Below are positions 10,720-22,109 of a stretch of 64,000 nucleotides of DNA, piece after piece (the first letter of the stretch is position 1; each line of letters opens with the position of its first letter). The notes beneath the pieces are model-generated. The model was given only the letters and a program-made list of their open reading frames with translations. It did not search any database and had not been told where the DNA came from. The DNA is from Incurvaria masculella (taxonomy: Eukaryota > Arthropoda > Insecta > Lepidoptera > Incurvariidae), in assembly GCA_946894095.1 (NCBI GenBank), contig OX335651.1, positions 19,676,501 through 19,740,500 of the forward strand, in the 5' to 3' direction. The translations under genes and the position numbers were made by a program.

Positions 10720-11080
10720 GGATGTTCCGACCCATACAATGTTTTTTTTACACAGAACTCAAAAAGTATTGCACTTTAAGGCACGAATTCGTCAAAAATA
10801 TTAAATATAGCCATAGTAGTTGCAGCGAAAACATATTCACAATTTCAGGTTTAATGGTTTCGTTGTAACTGCTGATTAGAAGTTTTACACCGTTAGATGG
10901 CGCTGTTAAATAAAAATCATATTTAAATAAATTGTAACGAAACCAATTATCCTGAAATGGTGAAATTGTTTTCGCTGCAAGTAATATGACTATATTAAAC
11001 TTTTATTATTAATTCGTGGCTTAAAATGCAATACTTTTTGCGTTATGTGTGCAAACAACTTTATATGGGTCGGAACAGCC
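10720..11080. mobile_element. TTAA-flanked foldback MITE, family T1, copy 1
   Basis: 361 bp bounded by TTAA (10716-10719 and 11081-11084), with ends GGATGTTCCGACCCATA and TATGGGTCGGAACAGCC. Almost the whole element is one imperfect inverted repeat. CGAAAACATATTCACAATTT / AAATTGTTTTCGCTG and GGTTTCGTTGTAA / TTGTAACGAAACC mirror each other about a GTTAGATGGCGCTG centre. A TTAA duplication is the hallmark of piggyBac-type transposition, so I infer mobilisation by such a transposase. By eye it is about 97% identical to 50734-51092. Confidence 0.88.
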
Positions 11081-11084
11081 TTAA

Positions 11085-11399
11085 AAATCTTCTAATATCA
11101 CGTAATTAAGAGTGTCTCCTTGGTTTTGCACATTCGCGTGTTTGGTTTTCATTTTCGGCGCCGCTTGTAATAAGGACTCTCTGAAAAATTAATTTTAGGA
11201 TTTCCCTGAGGCGCTCCACCGCCCCGCACCGCGCCGCCCGCCGCAGCGCGATGCAGCTGCTGAAAATGCGGGAGCGCTCTGCATTCTTGTTATTTTCAGT
11301 GTAATCACGCGGCCTGCGGCAGAACGACTTACATTCTCCTGTCCGCGACGAAATGTGCGAATTGCTTTATAAAGCGGTTGCGCTTACCTTTTATTTTAT
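11085..11399. promoter_or_regulatory. GC-rich island, possible exon or promoter
   Basis: The core at 11205-11275 is very GC-rich against AT-rich flanks. On the minus strand a splice-acceptor-like CATTTTCAG (about 11292-11300) precedes an open frame QLHRAAAGGAVRGGGAPQGN...; on the plus strand a TTTTAG precedes a different open frame. Neither can be preferred, and no family is recognised. Confidence 0.25.
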
Positions 11400-11783
11400 G
11401 CGACCTGACATGGATGGCTAATACCACACAACTACCGTTATGATATAAGCCCAATACACCAAATTCCCGAAGGAATGAGGTGCCATGCCAGGACCTTCCC
11501 TTTATGAGCACGGCTTGAACTGGATGAAAAAAACGGACAATTTTTAATTGCCGCTTCGACCATATTTTCATCCAATGCGATGGTACCAACCCGGGCGGGC
11601 TTAAACCCTAACACCTAGTAGGGGAAGGGGACCTACAGTTTTACATAGATTCCGAAGCATGGAGCAGCTCGCATTCGTGACGAAATGCACTTATCGAACT
11701 GGGAAAGAGAAACACAGCGGTACATGTCGGAATTGAACCCAGTCCGATGGTACGCTAGGCCAGTCCTCGCGCCACTAGCAGCC
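11400..11783 (-). repeat. tRNA-derived SINE, full length
   Basis: On the minus strand it has all parts: A-box region CTAGTGGCGCGAGGACTGGC, B box GGTTCAATTCC, body with TTCGTCACGAATGCGAGC and GTTTAAGCCCGCCCGGG, GGTCCTGGCATGGCACC, GTGTATTGGGCTTATATC, and a tail CATAAAATAAAAGG. It is the most complete reference copy in the window, with tail and both promoter boxes present. Confidence 0.88.
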
Positions 11784-13035
11784 TAATCTGTGAAATGTTT
11801 ATAGGAAAAAGCTTACATTTACAGGACAATTATCTTCATAGCTTTATAACTGGTGGCTCTATGAGCTGTCGACCTCGCGAATCTGTCTTTTTGAACATTT
11901 GACATTTTTTTAACCTTTTTTCAAAATGTTTGGACAATTTTTTAAAGCTGGCTCGACGGTTAGATCGGTTGAGAAATGCGACCTGTAGAGAAGAACAGCT
12001 GGACGTACGAAAGTATTTTTGCCCGATCTAAAACGGAGACGCTTGTTCGAGCTTCGCTTTTCGATCGCTCAACTATTTGATGTATACTAAATGTTAAATT
12101 GTTGGCTTGCAATATTATTTATTTTGCAATAAAATATCTTATCTCATATAATAATTTGATAAATGTTACTGATCAATAATATTATTACATTAACTAACTC
12201 ATAAAATCCAACGTCTGGCGTCCGTCTGTCCTGTGCGCCTATTACTTAGGAAACACGTGATTTTGTATTTTAATCCGTACATATATTGTTTGTATTTATT
12301 ATGTGGATCAACGGTTACAGGCTATAAATCCTTCTGGTGGTTTTGGTATTATCCATGTCAAGTTACATAAAAAAACTATTTTGTAGAATTCTAGCTACAA
12401 TGTAAACTTCGGAAAGCTAATGAGCCGTTGCGTGCTTGTCACGGGCAGTCGTATCGATCGGACACTTTCAAGGTTGCCCGGCGGTTGGCGCGATACCAGA
12501 CAACAAATAATATTGTGATACATTGTATTGTCAACTGATACCCTCTCTCACGTTATGGTAGCTATTTGATTTAATTTTATAATTTTGCTACACTGCATTG
12601 CATACACGCCCTCTGCGACTATGATTGATGCACCATCATTACATGCTTTTATTTTTAAATCTTGTTTTATGCGCCTTGCATCTCTGCATTCCGCTCTGAA
12701 CATTTTTCACCCTTGGATTTCTGCGTTCTGATGACTGCCTGTACAGACAATCCTGCCAAATAATTACAAAATCATTCTACTGAGTGTGCTTGGTTTGTTG
12801 CCGGAAAATAGGCGCCATACTCGAAGGCCTCGTACCGAGCCCAGAAGTGGATTAGCGCCAACGGAGCGGAAAAACTGCCGCGGCGACCGCGCCTAATCCA
12901 ATCACAATCTAACTACCTAGCCCAACCAGGTCGGATCTAGGGGGGTGCATTCCCCCCCCCCCCTCCTATTGAGTCGCAATTTTTTTTATGCTAAAACGAT
13001 TTTTGACTAAAATATGACTGAAACACTAACTATTG
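11784..13035. other. no recognised feature
   Basis: The interval is AT-rich with a short GC-rich patch at about 12830-12900 and a poly-C run near 12950. No repeat shared with the rest of the window and no coding exon were recognised. Confidence 0.4.
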
Positions 13036-13142
13036 TACTCAAAGAAGGCAGACAAACTTTAATCCGCCGGTTTAAACCGGTGTTTGTATGGTTAGTCCGG
13101 TGCTAATATCGTACTAAGTTTTGACAGGTGCTCTCTGAATAC
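13036..13142. repeat. about 105-bp mini-MITE, copy 1
   Basis: GGCAGACAAACTTTAATCCG, CCGGTGCTAATATCGTACTA and GACAGGTGCTCTCTGAATAC match 27264-27369. In that second copy the ends form an inverted repeat (GTATTCAGAG / CTCTGAATAC); here the left end is mutated (GTACTCAAAG). Confidence 0.65.
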
Positions 13143-13774
13143 GAAAGTTAAATCCGAGCAATTTAAAAGCAAGTTAAGCAACTATCCCCGATTTGAGATA
13201 GAATTCCCATCTCCACAGAGCCCTTTTTGTGTTCGCAAGCAAATCCTCCGTGAACAGCGTCTTTCGAAAGCAAAGTTTTCATAAAAACTTTAAATTCACC
13301 GCACGATCGCCCCCCATCAGCGAATCCTGGATCCGTACCTGTACTTGCTAACTCGGAACTATGCGCGGGTGTTGTACATAATGTGGTTAATGTATCGGGT
13401 TCTACACGCGGACCAACCGAGATATTAATAATAATTTAATCATCGACTTTTATAACTTAGGGTACGTTTCATAAGAGTTAAGCTCAAAAGATTCAAATAA
13501 ATTCATATCCATTTCAATACATTCTTAATTTATCTATCCAAAATTAAAAGTAAACTTCTTAACGATGTGCCCGTCCATCTCACACTTCCCAGCTCCAGGC
13601 TCTTCCTACCATCAGAGCCTTCTTCCATAGCCCGCCTCATAAATTCCTTCTTTGGACACAAGATGTTTCTTGTTACTAGACAATTATTTCACTTAATATG
13701 TCAATCGATCCTCACAATAAGAGTGTGGTAGTGTGAGAATGTGGGAAAATCATGAAAATGAATGGGAGCCTACT
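13143..13774. other. no recognised feature
   Basis: AT-rich with no family resemblance found. Confidence 0.4.
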
Positions 13775-13860
13775 TGCCTCGGTTAGACTGCCGAAGCGGC
13801 AATGAAAAAATCCCTTTTTTCCGCCGAGCTCAATGTAGCCGTACTCAAATATGTATGTTG
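13775..13860 (+). repeat. SINE internal fragment
   Basis: CCGAAGCGGCAATGAAAAAA and CTCAATGTAGCCGTACTCA match the middle of the SINE body; both ends are missing. Confidence 0.6.
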
Positions 13861-14374
13861 TACGATATATGTGTAATATCATATCAGCTATGATATGAGC
13901 ATATGACAGCATATGAGCTACGATAATTTTAACTTTTTATAAAACTATGGCGACAGGTTGTCCGAGATGGCCAGCCTGACAGTTATATAAGAAAACTAAG
14001 CAGGAATTTCCAACTTTCACATCGAACTGAAAATGTGAACATTCACGATTACGGGGTTCCGAAACGATGAAATTCCTTTTCAAAGTGGTTTTGTTATAAT
14101 CACAATTAGATTAAACCGTAATTGTTTTTGTGTTAACGCTAACTAACAGTATAAAACTGTTAATTACTTACAGCAAGACCAATGAACCGAAAATTCCTCA
14201 GCATCATTTTTAACTTTAACAATTAATCAATAACTCAATGTCCATTACTTTTCGTGTCGTACTTTTCGTGCTTTCACGAAACCTAGTGTGAGTCGCACAG
14301 GCACAGGTTCGGAACTCCAATAAAGCAATATTGATTGTTGGGGTTGCGATGATTGCGCCAGAGCGCAGGGGGGG
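13861..14374. other. no recognised feature
   Basis: AT-rich, with no coding or repeat assignment, ending at the poly-G start of the minisatellite. Confidence 0.4.
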
Positions 14375-14497
14375 GGGCTCCTCACTGCACATCGAAAGCA
14401 GGGAGGCCCTCCTCACTTCACATTGAATGCAGGGAGGTCCTCCTCACTTCACATTGAATGCAGGGAGGTCCTCCTCACTTCACGTCGAGTGCAGGGG
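14375..14497. repeat. 31-bp minisatellite, four units
   Basis: Four tandem units of 31 bp with core CCTCCTCACTTCACATTGAA followed by TGCAGGGAG. The second and third units are almost identical; the outer two are more diverged, as expected for an array growing from the middle. Confidence 0.9.
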
Positions 14498-14817
14498 CTG
14501 AGAGCGTGAGGGTGGACAGTTTCCCCTCCCGATCTCGGATTACTGACGCTGATTGAAGCAGTAATGGATGTCCAAATAATTCCGTACGTGGCTCCAATAG
14601 CAAGGCTTCGTCTTTGAAATCCTCGATCCACCCGAGAGGTGGAAACGAAACACTTTTATTTATTTCTGATTTATGATTCGGTCGGATCTCGTTGCTTTCA
14701 TGTTACCGATACCAATACAAATAACGTGGTTCTATATGGAGATATTTATTTACTTAAATACTTTTTTATTTTTTGTATTATTTTATTACTTCAATATTAG
14801 GTTATATTTCAAAGTAG
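14498..14817. other. no recognised feature
   Basis: The left part is GC-richer (to about 14640), then AT-rich. Open frames are short and unrelated to known families. Confidence 0.4.
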
Positions 14818-14943
14818 CCGTTTTTATAAAGGGTAGGTCCTGGAATGGCACCTAAATCCTTCGGGAATGTGGTGTATTGGGTTAATATCATAACGATAAT
14901 TGTGGGGTATTAGCCATCCATGTCATGTTGCATAAAAAAAAGA
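14818..14943 (+). repeat. SINE 3' end
   Basis: It contains ATAAAGGGTAGGTCCTGGAA, TTCGGGAATGTGGTGTATTG and ATTAGCCATCCATGTCATGT followed by TGCATAAAAAAA. This is the complete SINE tail with 5' truncation, as expected for LINE-mediated retroposition. Confidence 0.8.
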
Positions 14944-15680
14944 ATCTTTTTATTATTGTCAATCGTCTATAATTTTTCATAATAATCTTAGCATAACCTG
15001 TGTCCAGTAAATATCAATCAGACAATATTCCGGAATTTTGTGATGTTTACTAGTGAAATTATAATATGTCTGCTTTGATACCTTTACTGCGACATATCTA
15101 ACATATGTCGATACAAAAATAATGGTTTCTGCAGGGAGGTTTTTACATGTAAATTGTCCACAATTCACTTTCATTAGAAACTTTAAAAATTAAACACATC
15201 CCTATTACTGTTAGGTTTAGTATTATTGTGCATGTTTCAGCCAGCATTACTAGGATTACAGCGTTACCAATTTTGGAAATAACGTACATAGCTGGAATTT
15301 TGTATTTAAACATGTAAACTAACCGATTGTTCATTCAATCATAATTATCTAGTAAACTTATTTGTAAATTATTTCAAATGATACCGCCATTTTCGTAATT
15401 ATCGTTTTATTCCGAAACGAGGAATGCATCTTCAAAATACGTTTTAAAATAACTATTGAGATTTAAGCTAACGATAAGTCGCGTCGCTTCGCAAACTTTG
15501 AGGTTAGGGTTCGTTTGTGGTCTTGTACCGTAACCATTTTACCGCTCCGACGGGTTCGACCCTGCGATTAAATACATTTAAAACAATAACCGCATTGACA
15601 GATGGTGGCCTATAGAAAGACAATTCTATATAATAATTTCTTAGTCAGAAGATTTAATAACAAAAAACTGTATGATGCCT
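14944..15680. other. no recognised feature
   Basis: AT-rich. No gene or repeat family was identified. Confidence 0.4.
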
Positions 15681-15985
15681 TTTTAGGGTTCCGTACCCAA
15701 AGGGTGAAAACGAAACCCTATTACTAAGCCTCCGCTGTCCGTACGTCCGTCCGTCCGTCCGTCTGTCTGTCTGTCACAGGGCTGTATCTCATGAACCGTA
15801 GGCAGGCAACTGAAATTTTCACAGAGTGTGTATTTATTTTGCCGCTGTAACAACAAATAGGTAAAAGAGAAAATAGTAAAAATTAAAGGGGGTCCCATAC
15901 TAAAAACGTGATTTTTGTGTTAAATCTCGTACGATGGTACGGAACCCTTCGTGTGCGAGTCCGACTCGCACTTGGCCGGTTTTTT
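15681..15985 (+). repeat. ACGG-family repeat, complete
   Basis: Both diagnostic ends are intact: AGGGTTCCGTACCCAAAGGG at the left, AGTCCGACTCGCACTTGGCC + GGTTTTTT at the right, with a short CCGT/CTGT array at 15744-15775. The left end folds with AACCCTATT-type sequence, and the right end carries the perfect hairpin GTGCGAGTCCGACTCGCAC. No protein is encoded. Confidence 0.9.
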
Positions 15986-16744
15986 AATACTAGATATCCT
16001 TACTGAAACCAGTGTGCATTGTATAACTCTCCTTGAATGTGAAATCCGTAATGTTTAATTAATATATCTTATATATCTTATATTAGGATCAATTAACTTG
16101 TGAAATGACTGAAGTTTGACAAACAGAAATTTAATAATTAAATAAAATAAAAATAAATGTCTAGATATTACTTTTACGAGTAGAGCAGTTCTTAGACTCT
16201 CTCAGGGACATTTTTCTCATTGTTCGGTTACATCACAAAAAATACTCTTTATCGCAATGTGAGTAACGAGGGAGCAGATGTCGAGTGGCAATATGCCCGT
16301 CGTGGCGCTTTCACGCCTGGCCGATCACTTTCACGTTTGGCCCAAAATTATCGCTTTCTGGGAAGTATCGAAGGAAGATACCCCCAATGAATGTCACCCG
16401 CAAAGCCGAGCGGAACAGATTCGAAGCCCGTAAATTGCAGTTCGTTTAGAGTTATAAACCACTCGCTCCCTCGACTAGTAAGTTCGAGCGGCGCATTTCT
16501 CATTGTGGCCAGTGTCGGGCGCGGTCCCAATTTGTAACGATTGCGTTATTTATGGACCTCGCTAGGAATTCGCGTAAATAGGTCATTGGGAGCCTGAGGA
16601 TGGTCGTTTTGATGCAACGGAAGCAGGGCGAATTCGATGTTCAGAAATGGTTCCGAGACACCACGTATATTATTAGTGTTGTCATTTAGAGCTAACGTTT
16701 GCCAGAAATGTTCTGGGTTGGACGTGTAAATATTTACATTTGAA
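15986..16744. other. unassigned, with a single-copy-looking GC-richer block
   Basis: 16255-16640 is richer in GC and has no partner elsewhere in the window, so it may be host single-copy sequence. I found no exon with convincing splice sites. Confidence 0.35.
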
Positions 16745-16895
16745 ATAGCTGAGGTTCCCGGCTTTTCTCGAATCTAGAACTCGATCACAGTACCACCTTC
16801 CTGGTCTAATTTTGATTCTAAACTACCCAGGAACCAGTCCAAACACGCAATGTGATCAAAATCGGTCCAACCGTTTAGGAGGAGTTCAGTGACAT
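16745..16895 (+). repeat. possible RTE-like 3' fragment
   Basis: GTGATCAAAATCGGTCCAAC then CGTTTAGGAGGAGTTCAGT resembles the 'AAAATCGGTTCAGCCGTTT' zone found near the 3' ends of many arthropod RTE-type elements and their SINEs. It is short and diverged. Confidence 0.4.
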
Positions 16896-18024
16896 CCATA
16901 TCGATAGTAAAAATTGTAAATATATTATAGTACTATTTATTTATTAGTACTGTATTTGGGGCTAGTATCACATCTACGTACTGCCATTATATATAGCCTT
17001 GAGATTAACCTTTGCACCATGTAAGAAGAGACCTTGTAATAAGGGAAGAGGACCTCAGTCACCGAATTCCTCAGTCTGACATGGACCTCGGATTGGCCGG
17101 ACAAATAACCTTTTTTTTTGTGGTAAATAAGAGGTGACCCATGGATTCTTTTTCGATCAGATTTATTAACTTTCCTCATTCTTTCAAAGTAAAACTTGAA
17201 ACATAACTTCAGAGCATTATTTCGAAGCTACATGGCGATTTCCATTTTTTTTAATAAAAACAAACTATTTCCTTACATTTGGTATGAAAGTATTACATAA
17301 GTAGTATTATATAGAGTATGTCATCCGTCCGTTGACTCAGTTTGTATTAACATTCTAAGCCCCGATTGCAGGAAGAGACATCCGAGTTAATCAATGTTCA
17401 AACACGTCACTTTTAGTTAAGCGCATGTAGGTGACTCAGCTCCTTTCAATACTGTCCATAATGTGACGTGTTTAATCATACGTTTATTTTGATTTTGTGC
17501 CCTTTCGTGCACTCGGCCCTAAGTCTATGATTGATCCTGTTGTCTTCGCCACGAGATACCTCAGTCGTCACATCTAGCTGTGCCCCTAGGCTACCGACCA
17601 TTTGAAATGGTGAAGTCCAAATTGTAGTTGACTCTATGAACGCAAGAAAATCATCGAAGTATGCGTACAAGATGTAATGTGTCGCCACTGGCTTAGAAAC
17701 GTGTCACTTGTGGAATGTTCATTCATACTCCAGATGTCTCTATGCTCTTTTATTCATACGCAGAGAAGTTCATGTCTCGGAATTAATTCTCATAATGGTG
17801 GCAGCGTTTCTTGCGGAATAAATCTTACACTAATGACCTTGCGCGCGACTGGTCCGAGGCATCATTAATTGTTCTAAATGATGTGTGAAATTATACTATA
17901 ACCGAGAATGTTACTTGCACTTCACTGACTCTTAACAACATCTATGTACGTCTGTCTGTTAATTTTTTACTAGAGAATCCGAACTTTCCCGATCATTTTT
18001 TATGTAACTGCCTGCACATGGGGG
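16896..18024. other. no recognised feature
   Basis: Mostly AT-rich. I see only short frames without family resemblance. Confidence 0.4.
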
Positions 18025-18440
18025 CTAATTGTTTATTGTTTATTCATCATCCATTGACAGTACACTCCACTCGGATTTGCCATATTTTATCATTTGCCGG
18101 TTCAGTAATCACATTGAACATCGACAGCGAAGAACTGGCAAAAAAAAATTTGAACGTACAGTTAGTCTAAGTTTACAAAAGTATTTGCCACTGCTTACAA
18201 TCAAATGTATTAACACTAAATTAATATGAATTGAATAGAATCCACAAATGCATGTCGAATACTCATGACAAATATCCGTTTATTTGTAAAGACCATGCCC
18301 GCCACCTAACATGTTGCCAACATGGAGCAAGCCAGTCCCCACAAACAGCACCCGTTCACGAGCATCACGCCGGGCACAGCCATCGAAGGAGACTCGAACC
18401 TAGCTTCACCGCAAGCAGGGTTCAGCCTCAACGGTTGCAA
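18025..18440 (-). repeat. LINE-3'-end-like dispersed repeat, copy a
   Basis: It is shared with 52775-53225, 57085-57345 and (in part) 26725-26890. The conserved blocks are TTTATTCATCATCCAT, CATATTTTATCATTTGCCGG, TCTAAGTTTACAAAAGTATT and CCAGTCCCCACAAACAGCAC. All four copies start at the same edge, which on the minus strand reads GATGAATAAACAAT, a polyadenylation-like end. This suggests 3' ends of a retrotransposon inserted in minus orientation; the body is not in the window. Confidence 0.65.
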
Positions 18441-18573
18441 ATGGTCACCCATCCAGAACCCAACAGCGCTCAGAGGTGCTGCACCGGGTTATAGAGTCAC
18501 AAGGCGTCGCGCCTCGGTAGCCTCGATATCCCAGTGGTCTAACGAAGCTCAGGTTCCATAAAAAATCAATAAG

Positions 18574-18874
18574 AAAAACCGGCCAAGTGCTAGTCGGACT
18601 CGCATACGAAGGGTTCCGTACCATCGTATAAGATTTAACACAAAAAAACAGGTTTTTTGTATGGGAGCCCACTTTAATATTTATTATTTTTAAATTTTAC
18701 CTATTTGTTGTTATAGCGGCAAAATAAATACACACTCTGTGAAATTTTCAGCTATCTATCTGTTACGGTTACTGAGATACAGCCCTCTGACTGACGGACG
18801 GACGGACGGACGGACAGCGGAGGCTTAGTAATAGGGTTCAGTTTTCACCCTTTGGGTACGGAACCCTAAAAAAA
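18574..18874 (-). repeat. ACGG-family repeat, complete, reverse orientation
   Basis: From left to right it shows AAAAACCGGCCAAGTGCTAG, AGGGTTCCGTACCATCG, an array (GACG)5 near 18793-18816, and GGGTACGGAACCCTAAAAA. The terminal hairpin has one mutation (CTAG for CGAG). Confidence 0.9.
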
Positions 18875-18999
18875 GGCATACGAACGTACAACGAACACAC
18901 ATAACGTGTTATGTGGGTTCCAGCACGTAAAAATAATACAATCAGGACCACTGAATTTCTTCCCGTGCATGTCGTAAGAACCGACTAAAGGCTTCATTG

Positions 19000-19270
19000 T
19001 TCGTGGTTCGGATTCCACGTTAAACAGTAGGTTCCCTTCCTAACCCACTAGGCAGTAGGGTCCATCCCGCTTAATTTAATATGGTCGCATTGAATGAAAT
19101 TTTGACGCTTTCACTTCCGTGAAAATTGTCCGTGTTTTCCATCAAGTTCAATGCAGCCTTTTAGTATAAGGAAGGTCCTGGTACCACACCTAGTTTCCAT
19201 GAGGTGTGCTAGACTTATATTATGACAGGAGGTTGGTGTTCCCCATTCATGTCCCGCTACAAAAAAAAAA
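19000..19270 (+). repeat. SINE copy, head missing
   Basis: GTGGTTCGGATTCCACG, GGTCGCATTGAATGAAAT, GTCCGTGTTTTCCATCAAGT, AAGGAAGGTCCTGG and a CCATTCATGTCCCGCTACA(A)n tail follow the family order. It is a slightly different subfamily, with CATGAGGTGTGC in place of TTCGGGAATGTGG. Confidence 0.75.
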
Positions 19271-19465
19271 GCTTATAATTCTGTGTTCAAACAAGCACTC
19301 GGTTATTTTCGTGCGCAGCGTCGCGATAATAAGATCTTCACTGACGTCACGCGGGAAAGTGGAAAATAACCCGCGGACTCATTTGTAGTGCCGCTGCCAA
19401 GTGCAATAAAACTTTCGTATTTATGGTTCGAACCCAAATAGTAACCTCGTCCTGATTGTATTTTC
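19271..19465. other. no recognised feature
   Basis: Short interval of mixed composition with no assignment. Confidence 0.35.
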
Positions 19466-19708
19466 GACGTCTCCGCTCGGGTCAATTTGGTTTGGACTGA
19501 TGTCGGGCTGAATTGTGTCCTGGATATTATATGAACTGCCCATACAAACTTTCATCCCCGATTTCACTCCCTTCGAGTTAAATTTTGGCCACAAAATGTG
19601 GCCTATATCTTTCTCCAAGTTCATCAAAATTCGTTCAGCGGTTAAGGCGAGAAAACGCAAGAAACAGACAGACAGTGTTACTTTCGCATTTATAATATTA
19701 ATATAGAT
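19466..19708 (+). repeat. RTE-type 3' end or RTE-mobilised SINE, copy 1
   Basis: It has CTCCGCTCGGGTCAATTTGG near the left and, at the right, TTCATCAAAATTCGTTCAGC, GAAACAGACAGACAG and TTTCGCATTTATAATATTAA. This is the classical tail of arthropod RTE-like elements. It is homologous to 56038-56288 and in part to 28040-28202. Confidence 0.7.
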
Positions 19709-19729
19709 TTATGCCATAGCCAAATAAAC

Positions 19730-19751
19730 ATTAATATGATATCATATTAAT
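19730..19751. repeat. perfect 22-bp palindrome
   Basis: The half-site ATTAATATGAT is followed directly by its reverse complement ATCATATTAAT. It lies in AT-rich DNA and may be chance. Confidence 0.7.
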
Positions 19752-20889
19752 ATATAATATAGGTATTATTAAAATAATATTACCATCCGTTTGTAATCAT
19801 CGGTCCTTTGTTCATAATTTAAGTGTCAATGGACTGTGTTCATATTTTCACTATTGACCTGTCTGGACATAAAATGAATAAGTACTCGGAATAGAGCGAA
19901 TGGTGTCATGAACTATGTTTGGAATAACCAGTTATACCAAAGAAAGACTAACAAAGAAAATATACAGAGCGAATTTTGGTGAAACTGGCATGCCCCAACG
20001 ACCGATAGGTCATGTGTTTCGTAAAGTTGTGACTGTTGAAGAAGCGAGAGAAGTATGTTTTCAACTGATCCCACTCCTCATGTATGTAGAACCCTGAAAC
20101 TACTCAGTTACAAAGCTTCAACAGTAAAATTATTATAAAGGCTTGCGTGAACAATTGATTTCCCACGTGAGAACAATTTAATAAAACGTTTTTTTAAGTA
20201 AAATATATTAGGTTAACGGTAATTATTTGCGCGCTGATAAACGGAGAGCCCGCAGTTTTAACTGACGCCTGACTTTTAGGTATCTACCATCACGGTGAAC
20301 GACCAGGGCCCTTGGCTGTGAGCGTATATGTAAGTAAATGCAGGGATTCCGGTGGGCGTGTATGAGGGCAAAATCTACTCTCACGGACCCAATTACATCC
20401 ATAGTAACACAATACCTTATCACAACCTCGGCTCGGGCTATTCTCGGCTTATTTTTTTTGGTGAATCATCCAAATAGGTCGCGCGTACCGAGACCGAGGT
20501 GAACCAAAGTAAACACAAGATTCCTATCTTACAATTCACAAACCTTTCGTGATGGAGTTCACGTGTGAACTTTCTTAGGATCTTTAGTGAATATGTACTG
20601 GGCGCTCGCAAGAACGTTCCGTGAAATTATAGGTTCCACTAAAGTTTTTACGTGTAAGGCGTAGGGCCTTGCGGCGATGAAAATAAAACAGGGGTGGGCC
20701 CCGTAAACATCACACAATTACGCTCACGTTACAACGGTTCTTTAAAAAAATCAGTTGAAAATCGCTGTTTCAGTTTACGTCATATTAGGTATTTATTATC
20801 AGGCAATGAATGTGCCTGCACGTATTTGTTTTTCTGGAAACATCAAAACCGAGCCATAGAAAATAGTGTGATATAATAATGCTACTCAT
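19752..20889. other. no recognised feature
   Basis: The 60-codon frame at 19915-20097 (MFGITSYTKERLTKKIYRAN...) has no recognised domain, and the rest is unassigned. A GC-rich part lies at about 20225-20500. Confidence 0.35.
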
Positions 20890-21046
20890 TTTCCTTTATC
20901 TGCGGTTGGACATAAGGTATATGAAAAAACAAAAACGCGCTGACACAGACATTTGTTGCCTGATAGTAAATACCAAATATCAAGTAAATTCTAACATTGG
21001 ATTACATGGATAACATTGTTTGTATTGGAAGCGTAATCGGCTCATA
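20890..21046 (-). repeat. degraded copy of TTAA MITE family T3
   Basis: GACACAGACATTTGTTGCCT then GATAGTAAATACCAAATATC and TTGTTTGTATTGGAAGCG match the reverse complement of the left half of 37767-38127 with many substitutions. Ends are not recognisable, so this is an old insertion. Confidence 0.6.
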
Positions 21047-21850
21047 CTGACGGTCCCACACTAAATCGAAAAACGACTTCGATTCGGTATTTTTACTTGA
21101 TGTAAGGTTCAAGTTAGATCGTGAAGCACGATGATTTTATTATTACAAATGGTGAAAAAAAAATATCACAAAGGAAAGTTCTGTAACATAATGTTAAATA
21201 TTTCTCATTGAAGCTCGCAACATGCAAAGGGAATATGCCTGAGATATTTATGATCGCAGAAATGTGTCTGCCTTCATCACTCGTAATCAGGTCTGCAAAT
21301 GTGGTTTATGACCGTAAATGTGTTTGCAAGGTAATGCTAAAATATTCATAGCACCGTTGACACTGTCTGAGCAGGGCTCATTCGTAAGCCCATTATTTAT
21401 TCAGGTTCGTTACGGAGATGTCGTCCACACGTCACGAAACAGAAACAAGACGAGAAGACTCACCTATTTGAAATCTGGGACTAGATATTTAATATAATTG
21501 TGAGTAATGTAATTGGAAAGTGCCAAATTAATTTAAGTCCTCCCAAAGTAAAAAACGCAAAATAACTTTGCGCAAAATACTCCTTGCGGACACTCGTTAC
21601 CAAAACCTGACTGAGAACATAGAGGGTATTCTACCCACGCATCTGTATCTACAGTTACCATACGTCATAATTTGTAAGGAGTCTTTCTCTAGAATTGTGA
21701 GGGTTTTTTATCGTTTAATAAAATACTGAAGGGTTGATATTTTTTTACGTTTAATAAAATGTCACGTACGATCACGACTGTCAGGACTCTGCGAAAAGTA
21801 AATCTTGAATGTTTAAATTATTGTCGTATGCAACAATGTCTTCATCGTTC
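21047..21850. other. no recognised feature
   Basis: AT-rich. No repeat shared within the window and no convincing exon. Confidence 0.4.
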
Positions 21851-21878
21851 TGTGGCGCTCGACTCCGGGCCGCACGAC

Positions 21879-21947
21879 CTTGGTTCCCGCGGGTCGCGCC
21901 ACTCCCGCGGTGCCGTTCTGCCTCGTCGACGTCACGTTCGTCGCCAT
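21879..21947 (-). CDS. possible first coding exon in a GC-rich island (weak)
   Basis: An ATG in good context (AAAATGGCG on the minus strand) opens a GC-rich 23-codon frame, MATNVTSTRQNGTAGVARPAGTK. It ends at a weak splice donor (AAG|GTCGTG) in phase 0. Composition (CpG-rich, unlike the flanks) and start context are the only support. No protein family is recognised and no second exon was found. The neighbouring 22110-22345 is a dispersed repeat, so the island may belong to that repeat instead. Confidence 0.2.
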
Positions 21948-22109
21948 TTTGAGATTGCCATTGTTTTTGTCCCCGACGCGACGTGTCGCGGGGGTGATGA
22001 TTCGACCTGACACTGATCGATGCGCGGACGGTACGCTTCTAGGTGAAGTAGACAACGATCGAACGTTTGAAATACGATTAGCCTTGAGGGAGAGCATGTA
22101 CAGGTACAG

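Noticed and set aside
13712..13912. Conserved-looking frame around 13.7-13.9 kb
   Set aside because: It overlaps a SINE body fragment; the similarity is to the repeat, not to a protein.
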